From Nitzschia sp. DOCU1 (Eukaryota; Bacillariophyta; Bacillariophyceae; Bacillariales; Bacillariaceae), in the NCBI GenBank assembly GCA_951394045.1, contig OX595993.1, positions 310,001-374,000 of the forward strand: a stretch of 64,000 bases of DNA, given 5' to 3'. Below, piece by piece: positions 49,401-64,000 of the stretch. Within the stretch, counting starts at the first letter, position 1. Each line of letters starts with the position of its first letter. The notes under the pieces were generated by a model, which was not told the DNA's origin, made no database searches, and worked only from the letters and a program-made list of their open reading frames with translations. The translations under genes were made by a program, and so were the position numbers.

Positions 49401-50533
49401 AGAGCAGAGTCAGGAACAATGGATTCCGGGAATCCAACGGTGCGAAAAACCTTGTCCAAAGTAGTGTGAACTTCGGATTCCTTGGGAAGTGGGAAACCGG
49501 CTACCCACTGAAATGGCGTCGAATAGACTGCCATGCACGTGTTGCCCTCCAGTGACTTTGCGGGGCCAAATTTCACATCGACAAACAGTTTGCTTCGTAG
49601 CCTTCTGTATCGTAGCGCATACTCTGTTGGCCGAAATAATCGGTCCCCTGAAACACGGCTCCAATCTCTCACAGCTCGTTGTGTTGTCTTCGTCAAAGTT
49701 CGTTGCGCTGCCTCCAGACTTATCCGCCATCGTCGCGCTAACTGGTCGGCAGTCACAAGTGTAGTTCTTGCCGCCGTTTTCATCGCAGATAGCGTAACCA
49801 TAACTCTGTCCCCTAAAGCGGTGGCAAGAGCAAGGTTGTGAAAAGCAGAGCAGATACGTTCCTCGGCCTGTAGGAAAGAAGAAAGAGAAAACAATTGTGT
49901 TGCACTTGTAGCCGAGATCGTGTTGAAATATGAATCGCCACCGACTTGTCGCCGAAGATGCTCTTCCACGAGATTCGAGTTTGAATCTGATGGCCTCCAT
50001 TCCAACTCGCTGGTCATACGGACATGTGTGTAGTTGATGGGATCAGTAGCCTCGGCACGAGTCGGCTTCCTGACATGGAAATATGAAAATGGTTTGTCGT
50101 ATTGTAGCGGTATGTGTCGACCGCTCTTGGGGTCCAAAATACTGTGATCAGTGGCTGCACGTTTATCCGGTGGGATTCGTTGCAAAGCCACGTCATTTAC
50201 AATGATTTGGTTTTCCCTCAATTGGTCGGGACACAACAAATGACAAGACATATTAGGCAAAACGAGTGCATGGTCGAAAAGAAGAATGTAAGTGTGCATA
50301 GTTACCGGGCAATCATATGCCACAGCCACGAGGGCCTCGGTAACATTTCTGATCGGCTCCATACTGTCATGAAAGCCACTGACGTTGATGTTGGTGTTGT
50401 AGGTGTGAAGGACAAAACAATGTTCGAGAGAGAATGCGCATGTGTCAGCGTGCGAATCCAGTTCGCAGCGTGAAACAGTGGTGTGAGATGAATAAGAAGC
50501 AACAACCCGCCGTAGCCAGGATATGCCACGGCA
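46418..50533 (-). CDS. Copia Pol (protease, integrase, RT, RNase H)
   Basis: Open from 50533 to the stop at 46418, about 1371 codons; it has no obvious ATG of its own at the start and is probably made with Gag. Protease ELDSHADTCAF (Asp codon at 50456-50458); integrase KLFVDVKF, VPDSALSLTKGEF, HNQSQAENVIREV for the DDE triad; then the linker module typical of diatom CoDi elements (TAQYEVVWTNGDVECVTAN, TTKGWSICAELNDGSTMW); RT ADIAGAYLNAP and VYTDDLLAIS; RNase H VMFVDASHAAN, SSFGSEFMAL, ANLADMLTKV. The frame is intact over its length, so this Pol might still be active in trans although gag is broken. Confidence 0.92.
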   Translation of the reverse strand, partial: CRGISWLRRVVASYSSHTTVSRCELDSHADTCAFSLEHCFVLHTYNTNINVSGFHDSMEPIRNVTEALVAVAYDCPVTMHTYILLFDHALVLPNMSCHLLCPDQLRENQIIVNDVALQRIPPDKRAATDHSILDPKSGRHIPLQYDKPFSYFHVRKPTRAEATDPINYTHVRMTSELEWRPSDSNSNLVEEHLRRQVGGDSYFNTISATSATQLFSLSSFLQAEERICSAFHNLALATALGDRVMVTLSAMKTAARTTLVTADQLARRWRISLEAAQRTLTKTTQRAVRDWSRVSGDRLFRPTEYALRYRRLRSKLFVDVKFGPAKSLEGNTCMAVYSTPFQWVAGFPLPKESEVHTTLDKVFRTVGFPESIVPDSALSLTKGEFLKRCQRAQVPILPVEPYRHNQSQAENVIREVSRLYERTMLARNVPACLWDRCYATCAEQRSHTALGHPEQNGECAATIAAGDTADISHLINFAFYDWCWARSPRESSQPQKQLCRWLGPSFDVPDVLCQAVLTSNGSILHRSSVVPLSQEEVQNEDIKRMKKEFTDKLAAKLGERIKGIDLKPDDGDKRFIRAEDNVPTFVPYEDDETNEVDEQDKDFVPPLFDEEEKPLEYDHYVSTKIRKATGDGNNVLTGVVRGRKRDSQGNFIGHFHENPLLDTAQYEVVWTNGDVECVTANQIVESIMASVDDEGYSVAFVKEFVDHRCDGTALKADDGFIEQGGQRIPKRTTKGWSICAELNDGSTMWFPLRDAKEAYPVQLAEYAVANKLVSEPAFAWWVPFTLKKRDSVLKVVKRRAVRRKNEKFGIEVPGPMDVARALEIDRETGTQHWANAMAKEVKTVIPALKVLDSEEKVPVGSQLIDLMVVFDVKMDLTRKARICARGDQTEPPSSVTYASVVTRESIRLAFLLASLNNLSVLSADIAGAYLNAPCAERVHTILGPEFGALQGKTAVIVKALYGLKSAGFSWRSYCAKTLREELGFTPCRADMDVWFREAVKPNGEKYYEYLLVYTDDLLAISTDPKCILDDLNMRFLLKEDSIGEPTRYLGATISKFWIDGDPMPKWAIGSGDYIKEAIRVIKSRLSQMELELKSGASAPFPSGYKPELDVTPLLNDEGATFYMQCVGILRWIVELGRIDICTETSMLAAYNACPRDGHLKAALHVFAYLSNHERSNLVMDDGYPDHLPELQKHEWKEFYPWATDDWPPDAPTPLGKHVVIVMFVDASHAANVVTRQSRTGVLIWVNRAPIVWYSKKQNSIETSSFGSEFMALKTGVALLEALRYKLRMLGVPIDGYAHVFVDNMSVVSNTSVPESTLKKKSNSIAYHYVRSKAAADILRIGYVNTKANLADMLTKVQNGAERKELARQVLF

Positions 50534-50553
50534 TCAATCCTTCTTTCGTCGAG

Positions 50554-51458
50554 TCATAGAAGCGGCAACATGACTGTTGTCGACGTCTCACTCTGGGCGC
50601 TCGTGGACACCGTCGTTGGCGTTTCCTCCGACTTAGCACTCGACACGTTGCGGTTTCCCGACTTGCGTTTTAGATCCATAACATAGTCTTTCTCCTCCTT
50701 TGTAAAAGTATTCCAGATAGCAAAGGGGTACGAGCCATTGTTGAGTAGGTGACCTGATTCGGAAAATCTTCCTCCGCCGCCACCTCCACGTCCTCGGCCT
50801 CGACCACCTCTACCACCACCTCTTCCAAAACCTCGTCCGCGGCCTCTTACACCGCGACCTCATCCACCTCGTCCATCACCGCCCGAACTAGTGGTGCTCG
50901 AAATATTCCTCGGGGCTGAAGATTTTACCATACTCTCAGCTGCATCAAGCTGGCCTCCAAGATAATCGATGGTCTGTTGATAATTCGTCAACAGGGCCAC
51001 GTTCGAGAAAACAACTCCCTTCGCAACAGCAAGGCGCTCGTCAGTGATACGGGACAACAAGTTTCGTACCTTGGCCTCATCCGTGCGGCCTTCTCCATAA
51101 GCTTCCAAGTCGGCAAAAGCACTCTTATGGCGGGCAATGAAGCCGTCCCACTGGAAGTTCCGAGCCTTGCCGTTCCAGAAGATAGTGTTCAATGTATTCT
51201 CCGCCTTATTCTTCACTTGACTGATATGCGAGGCACCCGCGTACTGTGCTTTGAAAGATAAATACGCTCCACGGCCATCTTTGGTACGATCGAACTTTTT
51301 TACAAATGCCCACGCATCGGTGCCATGGGTAACATGACGCATAAGTGTGAAAACCGCTTCGTTGTCGATCTGGTACGGGTCCCCAGTGTGGTGAGCGCGA
51401 CGAATCAATTCGGAACGAAAGGTGGGATTCCCAAAACCGGGATCGGTAACAGGCAGCT

Positions 51459-51462
<4 letters not shown>
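50554..51462 (-). pseudogene. Copia Gag remnant (5' end lost, internal TGA)
   Basis: About 302 codons of Gag remain: ELIRRAHHTGDPYQID, LSFKAQYAGASHISQ, a helical core, then an RG/GR-rich basic tail. The N-terminus is missing because the gypsy sequence joins at 51459-51464. An in-frame TGA at 50860-50862 interrupts an Arg-Gly run where CGA is expected; reading continues in frame to a second TGA at 50554-50556. The gap to pol is 20 bp and pol is in another frame. Confidence 0.85.
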
Positions 51463-56180
<4,718 letters not shown>

Positions 56181-56221
56181 CCTTCAAACGGGAGTTTTAA
56201 AACTGTGCCCTATCCCGGGGG

Positions 56222-56885
<664 letters not shown>

Positions 56886-56906
56886 TAGCATTTGGGTCTG
56901 ATAAAC

Positions 56907-57062
56907 CGAGAAATCACCGAGTGAGTGGCACGGATCCACTCGACAAAGTAGTAACATGTAATAAGATCATCAACATAAAAATATTATGGCATTACCGCGC
57001 GGGATACGAACACCCGGCTTGACTACTTAGACTAAACCATGCCACTTCTTCGGGGAAATAAC
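56907..57062 (-). repeat. Copia 5' LTR (MITE-free)
   Basis: 156 bp, matching the two halves of the 3' LTR with one difference; contains the uninterrupted TTA target at 56992-56994. Flush on its inner side is the primer-site-like GGTTTATCAGACC; on its outer side the TSD GTGAA. Confidence 0.92.
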
Positions 57063-57067
57063 GTGAA

Positions 57068-57628
57068 AGAAACAAAGAAAAAAGCCCGAAAATTTCATCA
57101 ACCCCGAACGCGCGTTGCGTGCACGGCGCGCCACAAACCCTATGTGTATTCCACGGTCGTCCTCCTTTCATGCATCCATCGTTTTCAATGCAGATCATAG
57201 TAGAGGACGTCGCAGACGCAATACGGAGGAACCGGCTCCAACCTCAGCAAGAGGGACTGTGACGACGATGCTCGTCGAGTAGGCCTGGCTATCTGTGGCA
57301 AGCTGGGACATGAGGCGCATTCAATCAAATTATATTCTGAATAAGACCAGGGCGCTTTATGTGAAGGAGAAATGGCGATTGTGGATCAGGGGCTTTACAA
57401 GCCTGGTCTGAAACGATTCGAGCGAGATGTTTGAGAATGTCACCCCTTGCCAGCTGAATGAAGTTACGTCTGGGAATGATGGAAATGAATTGCACTGTGT
57501 ATTTGTCTTTCTGGCTCAACAGAATACAGGGATGCCAAAAGTGACTGGCAAAGTGTGTGTTTGCAAGTCATGAGCATGAGAGCTGACAAGACTATTTCAG
57601 TAGTGGGGTCCTTCAACTACAACACGTC
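57068..57628. other. Original upstream region of the RING gene
   Basis: Before the copia insertion this stretch lay directly upstream of the RING gene ATG (now 45504); it now sits 11.5 kb away. It includes GC-rich CGCGCGTTGCGTGCACGGCG (57110-57129). No gene recognised. Confidence 0.6.
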
Positions 57629-60600
57629 CTAAAGTTCTTGGTTCTCGTATTCTTCCTCCTTCTCATTGGCAAACCATTCTTCGTGGGAGTAGGGATTGAT
57701 AATATTGCCAGCTTTGTCAGGCCACCAGACAGGTCCTCTATTTTGATCAGTTTCCCAAGCAGAATTGACAACACCCCCATACCCCCGAGGCTGCTCGTCA
57801 CTGGCAACACAAGTGAGATTGGGTATTTGCTTCACGCATTCAGGTTGGAACCAATCAAGGGTTTCACCATCGTCTTTGTCCAAATACAAGTTAATATCGA
57901 TGTTGCAACCCATCCCATACCAAAATGGCATTGCCACCGGACCAAAAAGCTGTACTTATGCCACCATTGCCAATGATATGGGTTGAGTGCCGAATGGTGA
58001 TCGGTCCATCATGATTTAAAACCACTTTCACCAAAGTACTGCGAAGAACTCCATTAAGTTCCTCCATTGATAGCGTCGGAAGTGCACTGTCGTCTCAACT
58101 TCTGGGGTGACAGATTTTGTTTGAAACACCTCAGTTGACCTGTACAAATCGTAAAACCAAATAGTGTATGTGCTGCCATCCAAGGAGCTTGATTCCACAA
58201 ACCCTAGAATCCAATGGTTGTCACCATCCTTTGCTAGAACTGTTTTCCCAGTATCGAGCAAATCAGAAGTATTCCTTGCTTCGCTGTTAAGAACATCAAG
58301 CCGGCGAATTTGACGTCTGTGAAGGTTAGTCACTTTTGTGCCACTCTTTGTCAAAATGTCGTATGCGAAGTCTTCATGTATGTGGGTTATTTTGGCGTAT
58401 TCCCATCTACCTAGCCATGGTGTACTATCGAATTGATAGAGAACCCATTCGCCCAATTTGAGCGATACCATGGGAGCTTTAAGCTCCAGCTGAAGAATGA
58501 TTTGAGCTCCAATCGGTTGCTGGCTCGTCCATTTTCTATATGCTCGAGAGTTGTCAAAAGCAGAGTTGTTAAGGAAGAGTGGGCTAAAGTCACGAATGTA
58601 GCTGCCTTGGCCACCCTCAACTGCATCCACGGCAACGATTTTGCCATGGTTCCCGTGGTGTTGGCGTGAGACCCCCTGTGGGACACTAAAGCCTTGATGG
58701 GCGACTACTGGCGTCCATACGATAGTCTGTTAAGTAGTAAATCTTTGCGTTTGTTTGTTTGTTCCTTTTAATATTTCCAACACGTGCACTATATTTCGAA
58801 AGAAATTCTCATCGCCAGCTGAGAATACCGTGAGCTTGGCTCCGTCAGGAAATCGCAGTGTTGCCTTTCTGGCAGGGGCGAAAGGAGAAATCTCCGTGTG
58901 AAATGTTTCAACAGAAACTTCACGCCAACTGTCCCCTGCCAACGGGGCCAAGATAATGTAGTTCCACTCATCAAAAAGTTCCGCCCTTCCCATAATACCA
59001 CTGAGTATACGGAAAACCACACCAGCAGTTAAGCGAGCCGCCTTCGGATCCAGTAAGACACCATTGATCCTCTTGTTCCTAAAATGATCACGCATTGCCT
59101 TCATCATTTCCGCCTCGCATTTGAAAAGCGTCTCGCCAGATGGCGACTCTCCAACGTCGTTGCATGCAGACACACGGATAAAGTCGACGGATAATAACTT
59201 CAGCGCATCGTGACTGGTACAAACCTCCTCTTTGGCACCACAAATGACGAGTATGGAGGGAGTTTCAGATGACAGCGTCTCAATTAATTCCATCCAAGGA
59301 AAGGCGTCGTCCGATGAATCGATCTCGCTTTCTGTCGACGTCGCCACCACACGCCTTTCTTTGGTCGGCATTATCACCGGCTCATTGGCTTCATCCCCTA
59401 TTCCAAGAATGCCACCCGTTACAATTCTGTAAGACGATGAGGTTTTTACGTTGCCACCGATGCTTAAAAGGATGTCGTGGTGGAGATCGCGAGTCTTCTC
59501 AGTAGCATGGACAAGGAGAAGATCGATTGCAACATAAGTGTATGTCATGGGATGCTTTCGGAGAGCCAAGTAGCCTTCTCGCGAGACTAGAACAAAATCG
59601 AAATTGGCATTTTGGTTCGACATCGATTCGACAGAAGTGACAACAAATCCGTGTGATAGCAAAGTCTTGGTTATAACACCAGAAAACTCCTCTTTTGTTG
59701 TGACTGCTCCAGTAAGCTCCTCGGCCTCAATGATTTATAGTGCACTACTTGAACGGCTCAAATAAGAGCCAATCTGATTGATCATCGGGTTTTCCCCCTG
59801 AATTAGGCACGACCGTTTCAGACTCATTGGAGACTTTGTCTAATATGTTGCTGTTGTCACGATAATTATGCCAGTTTTGGAATCTCGTCGTGGGTTCGAG
59901 GGTTTCCTTCAAATAAAGGCGGGGGACCTGGTGATCAAAAAATCGATTTTGTCGCTTCCAATCGTGAATTGATGGCGGCAAACATGTGGAAACTCATACT
60001 CCGATTCAACAATATACCTCGAAAATCGTTCGAATTTCCGAACGGGGAAGTCTTCTGGCTTCGAAATGATCCCATCTTCTTTGACCAAGAGTCGGATCGC
60101 ATCCATCAGAGAAAGCTTCTCAGTCACTAGGAGTGTATCAACAACACTATTCAACAAGTCAACCAGCACCAAGTCAAAACTTCCGAAATAGTCCTTTGAA
60201 AGACTTTGTAGGGACTTTGTGGCGTCTCCAAACCACCATTCAACGCGAGGGTCGTCGAAATAGGGCGAGGTTCCAAGGTGCACAAGCTAGACCTTACAAT
60301 AAACTGATCCAATTCCATGCCCACCTTTGAACAGAAATATGTGAGGATGATCGGCAATGATTGAAATTGCACACTAATATGATGTAAAAACATACCACAA
60401 GTTCAATCGATGGATACTTCATGAGTTCATGAAGGAACAAGTTATCCCCACCGCCAATAAATGCAACTCGTTTGACATCACGTAGAAATGAGGCCGGATA
60501 GTGAATCAAAGCTTCCTGGACTGCACGAAGAGAGCTGCAGGTGTGTTGCATTCCATCAAGAAAGAGACAGGTATCCTCTGTTTCGGCATCGTAATAAAAT

Positions 60601-60760
60601 TCCATAAATTGGTAGTGGGTGTCGATCTCGTAGAAGGGAAAGTAATCCATCGTAAACCGTTCATGACGAGAATGGCAAGTACGAAGAAACACATTTTTGC
60701 TGTTCCCAATGATAGATCTAGCTGCGAGGTCGTCATAATGACGCAAGATGGCTTTCCCCC
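57629..60760 (-). pseudogene. Aminopropyltransferase / AdoMetDC-like / Tudor multidomain gene, decayed
   Basis: Reads as one long minus-strand gene with breaks. 60760-60396: spermidine-synthase-like start (RVAFIGGGDNLFLHELMKY). Intron 60395-60325 (71 nt, GTATGT to AAAG) still splices in frame to GMELDQFIVRSSL. A 1-nt loss near 60285 is needed to reach VHLGTSPYFDDPRVEWWFGD and SFDLVLVDL. Further shifts at about 59922 (C5 run after ITRSP), at 59745 (FEPFK-stop to IIEAEELTG), an in-frame TAA at 58730-58732, and shifts near 58058 and 57915. The middle part (VLVSREGYLALRKHP, SSSYRIVTGG) resembles AdoMet decarboxylase-type sequence; 58480-58250 is Tudor-like (LGEWVLYQF, WEYAKITHI, DNHWILGFVES); the end (STAFWSGGNAILVWDG, CNIDINLYLD) again AdoMetDC-like. 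Role before decay: polyamine synthesis is inferred. Confidence 0.7.
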
Positions 60761-60779
60761 GAGGGTGATGGTGTCATCA

Positions 60780-61800
60780 CAAAGACATTAATGGCCTGGA
60801 TCACCAGGAATGCAGGTGGCGTTTTCTTCTTCCCACTTTTCCAAAGAGTGGACACCACACGACATGAAAGTGAAACTCCTGTGTCCACCTGGCTGGCACC
60901 TGCCAAATTGTCCATGGCTTCGTCGTACCACGTCCAAATAAAACGTATTGCAGGGCAAGTTTTAGTGACTTGTGATACTCTCTAATGGTATCTTTTTCGT
61001 GTTTTGATATCAAGATTTCAGTAGACTCCTCAACATATTTAGTCAAACGATCCAGTGCCTTGAGTTGACTCGTGATAACATTAATTGCATTCATATCAGG
61101 GCGGCTAGAGGTAAGCCAAGTAAGTCGAAGCTGCTCTTTCTTTTCGCAAGAAAACGGGTCTAGCACCTTAACTTCAGCCAATTCGAAGCCCAATGCTTGG
61201 CAAGGAGTCCAACATCCACTTTTGAGGGTACTTTTCAACAATACCATAATCCCGAAGGATGTCTGACGTCCCATTATTGCTGGAGCGGCCTTTGCAACCT
61301 GCTTCTATACACCCGTTGTCGTAGCTGAGGTGTATCTGTTCATCCGCATTAATATCGCGTAGGGCAAATGCTCTCATGTCGTCTACCGCCAAAGTAGTAC
61401 CCCAAGTTTTGTCATCGGCCATTCTTACGAGTTCGGCAGCAGGTAGCAATAATGAGACGAACCCATGAGCACAATGGCATCCACAAGCCGCACAAATGAA
61501 ATACAGAAGAAATATTCAGAAACATGAAAACTTTGAGCAACAACATCGAAACCTCTTTACGTACGTGATGATTGACCATATCCAAAACTGGAACGATAGT
61601 TCTTTTGTCGCGGCCCCCACCGCGGTGCGACAGCATAATTTCATAAGCATTTTCTAAGATATGGTCGGTCCATCACCACCGCAATCTTCTTGGAATAAAC
61701 CTTGCGAGGAAAACAGAGTTGGTAGCTCTTCACCTAGTATGTTTTCTAGGATTTTTTTGCCTTCATCCGACCATCGGTCTGGCTCTTTGACTGATGACTT
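60780..61800 (-). pseudogene. SET-domain (Rubisco LSMT-like) methyltransferase remnant
   Basis: Pieces in three frames spell a SET protein: LSHRGGGRDKRTIVPVLDMV followed by NHH (61636-61565, the SET NH motif), an apparent intron starting CAC/GTACGT, then TWGTTLAVDDMRAFALRDIN and IHLSYDNG (the SxY motif), ILRDYGIVEKYP, and after a one-base shift near 61195 FELAEVKVLDPFS and a helical C-terminal part (NVITSQLKALDRLTKYVEES). Its tail runs straight into the aminopropyltransferase region, so both may have been one fusion gene. Frames do not join without at least two indels. Confidence 0.6.
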
Positions 61801-61961
61801 CCAGAGGAGGCTGTATGACGAATGTTATGATGCGTGCGCGATTTGGGAACGTGTCTCGAAGCGGCTAAGCAAGCAACGCATAATCAGCGCGGCAGCTACT
61901 CTTACCACAGTCATTCTCACCACTACTAGGTACCGATAGTAGGCAGTTGACTGCCACGTTG

Positions 61962-63203
61962 CTATTGTTGCCTCAATTGCTCGTTTCTGCCCCACCCGTC
62001 TTGCGTTGAAAGATACAGGCGAACGGCCTCAAATGCGAGGTCTTGAAGCGTTTGGTTGAGGAACATTTTCCCTCCCTCCAGAGTCGTTTGGTCGCAAATG
62101 GGACCACCAGTACCACTCTTCGCCCCAACGAATGCCCCGGAGGGGTAATCCCACGACAAACTGCCTGATTTTTCGTGTTGCCATCCCAGCAAGCCCCTCA
62201 CCAACAAAAAAGCGCCTTCTTCGCTTGTTTTGGCTATCTCCCATCGTTGTAGCAACTGAAAAAGTACACGATGGAAAACGAAAAGCCGAATCCGCCACAG
62301 CGATGACGGAGATGGCAAATTGTCCGGGTTAAAAGACTCTTCGGTCATACCGGGGGACACGGCCCCAAAATAGTATTGTGGGTAATCTCTTGCTAATCGC
62401 CTCATGTAGAGAATAGTAATAGCGCATAAGTTGGCGTAGGCCTGTTCCCATCGATAGAGAGTGGTGTCGACTCCGTTTGTTGACGATTGTTCAGGATCGT
62501 TCTGTCGGCTCTGACCGTACGCTGATCCCGTCAGGAAAGATTGGATGGATTGGACTGTCGATCCCAAATCTGGCACGGGAAACCCCATTTTCGGTAGACC
62601 ACGAGCTGATTCCGATCCCACAAATATGATTCGGGCGTTGTCCTTGAGAACGGAAGGGTGTTGATCCAGCAACGCGTGCAAAAATATGAGGTTTCCGATG
62701 AGTTTATACTCAGCCAATGGTAACAGGCCTGTGGTTTCGTGATTTGCCAGACCTCCTCCCACAGAACCATATGAGTTAAATAAAATACCATCCACCTTCG
62801 TGATGGAATCGGGGTGGCGACTTCTAATACTTTCAAGGCAAGGTGCCATATTGATCTGCACTGTCTCTCTAGGTCCAAACGGTTCAAAAGGGCACCATTG
62901 CACCTGCAGTTTCAATCCTGTCGCTGCGAGATGCACACGAGCAGCTGCCAGGTGGTGCTCCTCCGACGGAGGATATGCCACGTAGATGGAAGCCGGGTAC
63001 AATTGCTTAATAGCCGCAAGCGTCAAAGAGTTTTGAGGCTTGGAAATGATGATGTAGACAGACGAGGAAGATGGGCTGGCATTCTCTAATGTCAACAAAT
63101 CTCGAGGTGTTGGATGATACCGCGGCGGTCCAATGAGGTGTCTTGCCGCCAGAAGAACCACGATGGGCCATATCCAAATGATCCAACGCATGGAGCCCGG
63201 CAT
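61962..63203 (-). CDS. SDR-like (short-chain dehydrogenase) membrane-anchored protein
   Basis: 413 aa, ATG at 63203 (a second Met at residue 5). A hydrophobic N-terminal anchor (MRWIIWIWPIVVLLAARHLI) is followed by a Rossmann-like region. Recognisable SDR landmarks: GILFNSYGSVG (the NAG-type strand, about 140-150), NLIFLHALLD, RIIFVGSESARG with the catalytic Ser (about 193), and the Tyr helix AYANLCAITIL (about 257), then FGAVSPGMTEESF (the PG segment, about 287). The canonical Y-x-x-x-K reads Y-A-N-L-C, so the catalytic Lys is replaced by Cys, and no clean TGxxxGxG is seen. It may therefore be an inactive or altered SDR. Closest look-alikes are protochlorophyllide-reductase-type SDRs. Confidence 0.75.
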   Translation of the reverse strand: MPGSMRWIIWIWPIVVLLAARHLIGPPRYHPTPRDLLTLENASPSSSSVYIIISKPQNSLTLAAIKQLYPASIYVAYPPSEEHHLAAARVHLAATGLKLQVQWCPFEPFGPRETVQINMAPCLESIRSRHPDSITKVDGILFNSYGSVGGGLANHETTGLLPLAEYKLIGNLIFLHALLDQHPSVLKDNARIIFVGSESARGLPKMGFPVPDLGSTVQSIQSFLTGSAYGQSRQNDPEQSSTNGVDTTLYRWEQAYANLCAITILYMRRLARDYPQYYFGAVSPGMTEESFNPDNLPSPSSLWRIRLFVFHRVLFQLLQRWEIAKTSEEGAFLLVRGLLGWQHEKSGSLSWDYPSGAFVGAKSGTGGPICDQTTLEGGKMFLNQTLQDLAFEAVRLYLSTQDGWGRNEQLRQQ

Positions 63204-63507
63204 TGTTGCTGGAGCTCCACTAATAGTAGTGAAGTTGTTGATAGCCAGGATACAAAATATGCGAGAAGTGGGAGCAAATATTAACGATTCCTTCCGCCAG
63301 AAATGCGGTTGTTAGAAAACCACATCGGCCGTTATGAGACGTTATGTTCATGCAGGGATCTCGCTTTTTGGCGCCATCATTTTTCGCGGCGCGGCGTTTC
63401 GGCTTTTCGGATGATAATTCTATTATCGTGCTGAAGGAGAAGAAGTAGAGAGGCGACACTCACTTCGTACGATAGAAGCGCCCCCGTGACCGCTTGCATA
63501 ATCTACC
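63204..63507. promoter_or_regulatory. Divergent intergenic region (SDR / Cys-rich membrane protein)
   Basis: 304 bp between two opposed ATGs (63203 minus, 63508 plus). Contains the TTTTTCGCGGCGCGGCGTTTC-like GC patch around 63380-63400. No core promoter motif recognised. Confidence 0.4.
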
Positions 63508-64000
63508 ATGAGTAGATTGGTTCCTCGCTGTTCTGCGGTCTTGATATCGTTGTACCTTCTGAATTCCGCCTTGGGCGGTTCCAACGATGACGAAGCCAGA
63601 CAAGGGACCGCGGTGGAATGTTACATGGACGACACGGACCTCACGTACTTGTACTTTGACGCTGAGACTCAGGTAGGGATAGAGCCACATCCCGTTTTTG
63701 AAGCATCTGGAATGCCAAAAATGGCAGTCCGCGAATGCTGGTGTGCACGGTTCTTGTCCAGGCATGGGGATTATTGCGAACCTCAGTTCGATACGTGCTT
63801 TGTCCCAGGGACCAGAGGGGAAGTCATATGCTCCAAGGATAACACGACCTTAAATGTCGCCCGTGGTGTATGGCCTTTTTCCATATTCTTGTCGGTGACC
63901 ACTTTGTATCTGCTGGTGGCTTCGGAGTCCGGTCGTAGAGCGCGGGGATATTGCAAGCGACAATGTGGCAATGGAAGGGCGCATCTTCGGAGGTGGCGAA
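63508..64000 (+). CDS. Cys-rich membrane protein related to the RING-H2 gene (partial, runs off window)
   Basis: Open from ATG 63508 to the window end (164 codons, no stop). Signal peptide MSRLVPRCSAVLISLYLLNS, an acidic spacer (MDDTDLTYLYFDAETQ), then a Cys-rich block: ECWCARFLSRHGDYCEP, TCFVPGTRGEVICS. It is followed by a transmembrane helix (VWPFSIFLSVTTLYLLVAS) and a basic cytosolic start (ESGRRARGYCKRQ). The order signal peptide, Cys-rich ectodomain, membrane helix is the same as in the RING-H2 protein at 44329-45504, so a C-terminal RING beyond the window is predicted but not seen. Confidence 0.75.
   Translation, partial: MSRLVPRCSAVLISLYLLNSALGGSNDDEARQGTAVECYMDDTDLTYLYFDAETQVGIEPHPVFEASGMPKMAVRECWCARFLSRHGDYCEPQFDTCFVPGTRGEVICSKDNTTLNVARGVWPFSIFLSVTTLYLLVASESGRRARGYCKRQCGNGRAHLRRWR

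Noticed and set aside
59722..59747. Very short (23-26 nt) introns to join frames in the decayed polyamine/SET locus
   Set aside because: A 23-nt GT-AG stretch at 59720s gives the wrong phase, and such lengths are far below the 55-81 nt introns proven here; indels are simpler.

Overview
This is a nuclear window from a photosynthetic stramenopile, most likely a diatom. The evidence: short GT-AG introns (55, 67, 71 and 81 nt); a plastid-type presequence ending in an SNAF motif on a DUF1995-like protein (12459-13544); a Ty1/copia element whose pol carries the extra module between integrase and reverse transcriptase that I associate with diatom CoDi elements; and several lineage-typical families (three-module glycosyltransferase, GT92-like proteins, stand-alone I29 domains, Cys-rich transmembrane RING proteins). 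I cannot name the species.

Layout. 0-5.4 kb: two divergent type II membrane glycosyltransferase-like genes. 5.8-16.6 kb: two large disordered, repeat-bearing proteins and the DUF1995 gene, with a gene-free repeat-rich stretch (8.4-12.4 kb) holding a TTAA-flanked foldback element. 17.0-23.2 kb: a young but broken Ty3/gypsy element (17320-22351, TSD CACAA) nested in what looks like a small TIR element. 23.2-36.8 kb: the gene-rich core, with a DUF676-like esterase, two secreted I29 proteins, a 1566-residue protein with 17 tandem ubiquitin-like domains, an AAAP amino-acid transporter and a three-exon GT92-like protein with a Tudor-like tail. 37.7-44.2 kb: a three-unit tandem array (2.07-2.25 kb period). 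44.3-45.5 kb: a transmembrane RING-H2 gene. 45.5-57.1 kb: a copia element inserted just upstream of that gene, itself invaded by a 544-bp MITE (in its 3' LTR) and a rearranged gypsy element (in gag). 57.6-61.9 kb: the remains of a SET / aminopropyltransferase / AdoMet-decarboxylase-like / Tudor locus with many frame breaks. 62.0-64.0 kb: an SDR-like membrane protein and the start of a second Cys-rich membrane protein related to the RING gene.

How it fits together. The host genes do not form a pathway; several are secretory or Golgi proteins (two GTs, GT92-Tudor, I29 pair, RING proteins, SDR). The clearest mechanistic story is transposon layering: the copia TSD (GTGAA) and the MITE TSD (TTA) let the original sequence be reconstructed, and the copia 3' LTR now supplies an in-frame upstream ATG to the RING gene. 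The most unusual host gene is the 17-domain ubiquitin-like protein, which has no diglycine ends and whose central nine domains are exactly 72 codons each and nearly identical at DNA level.
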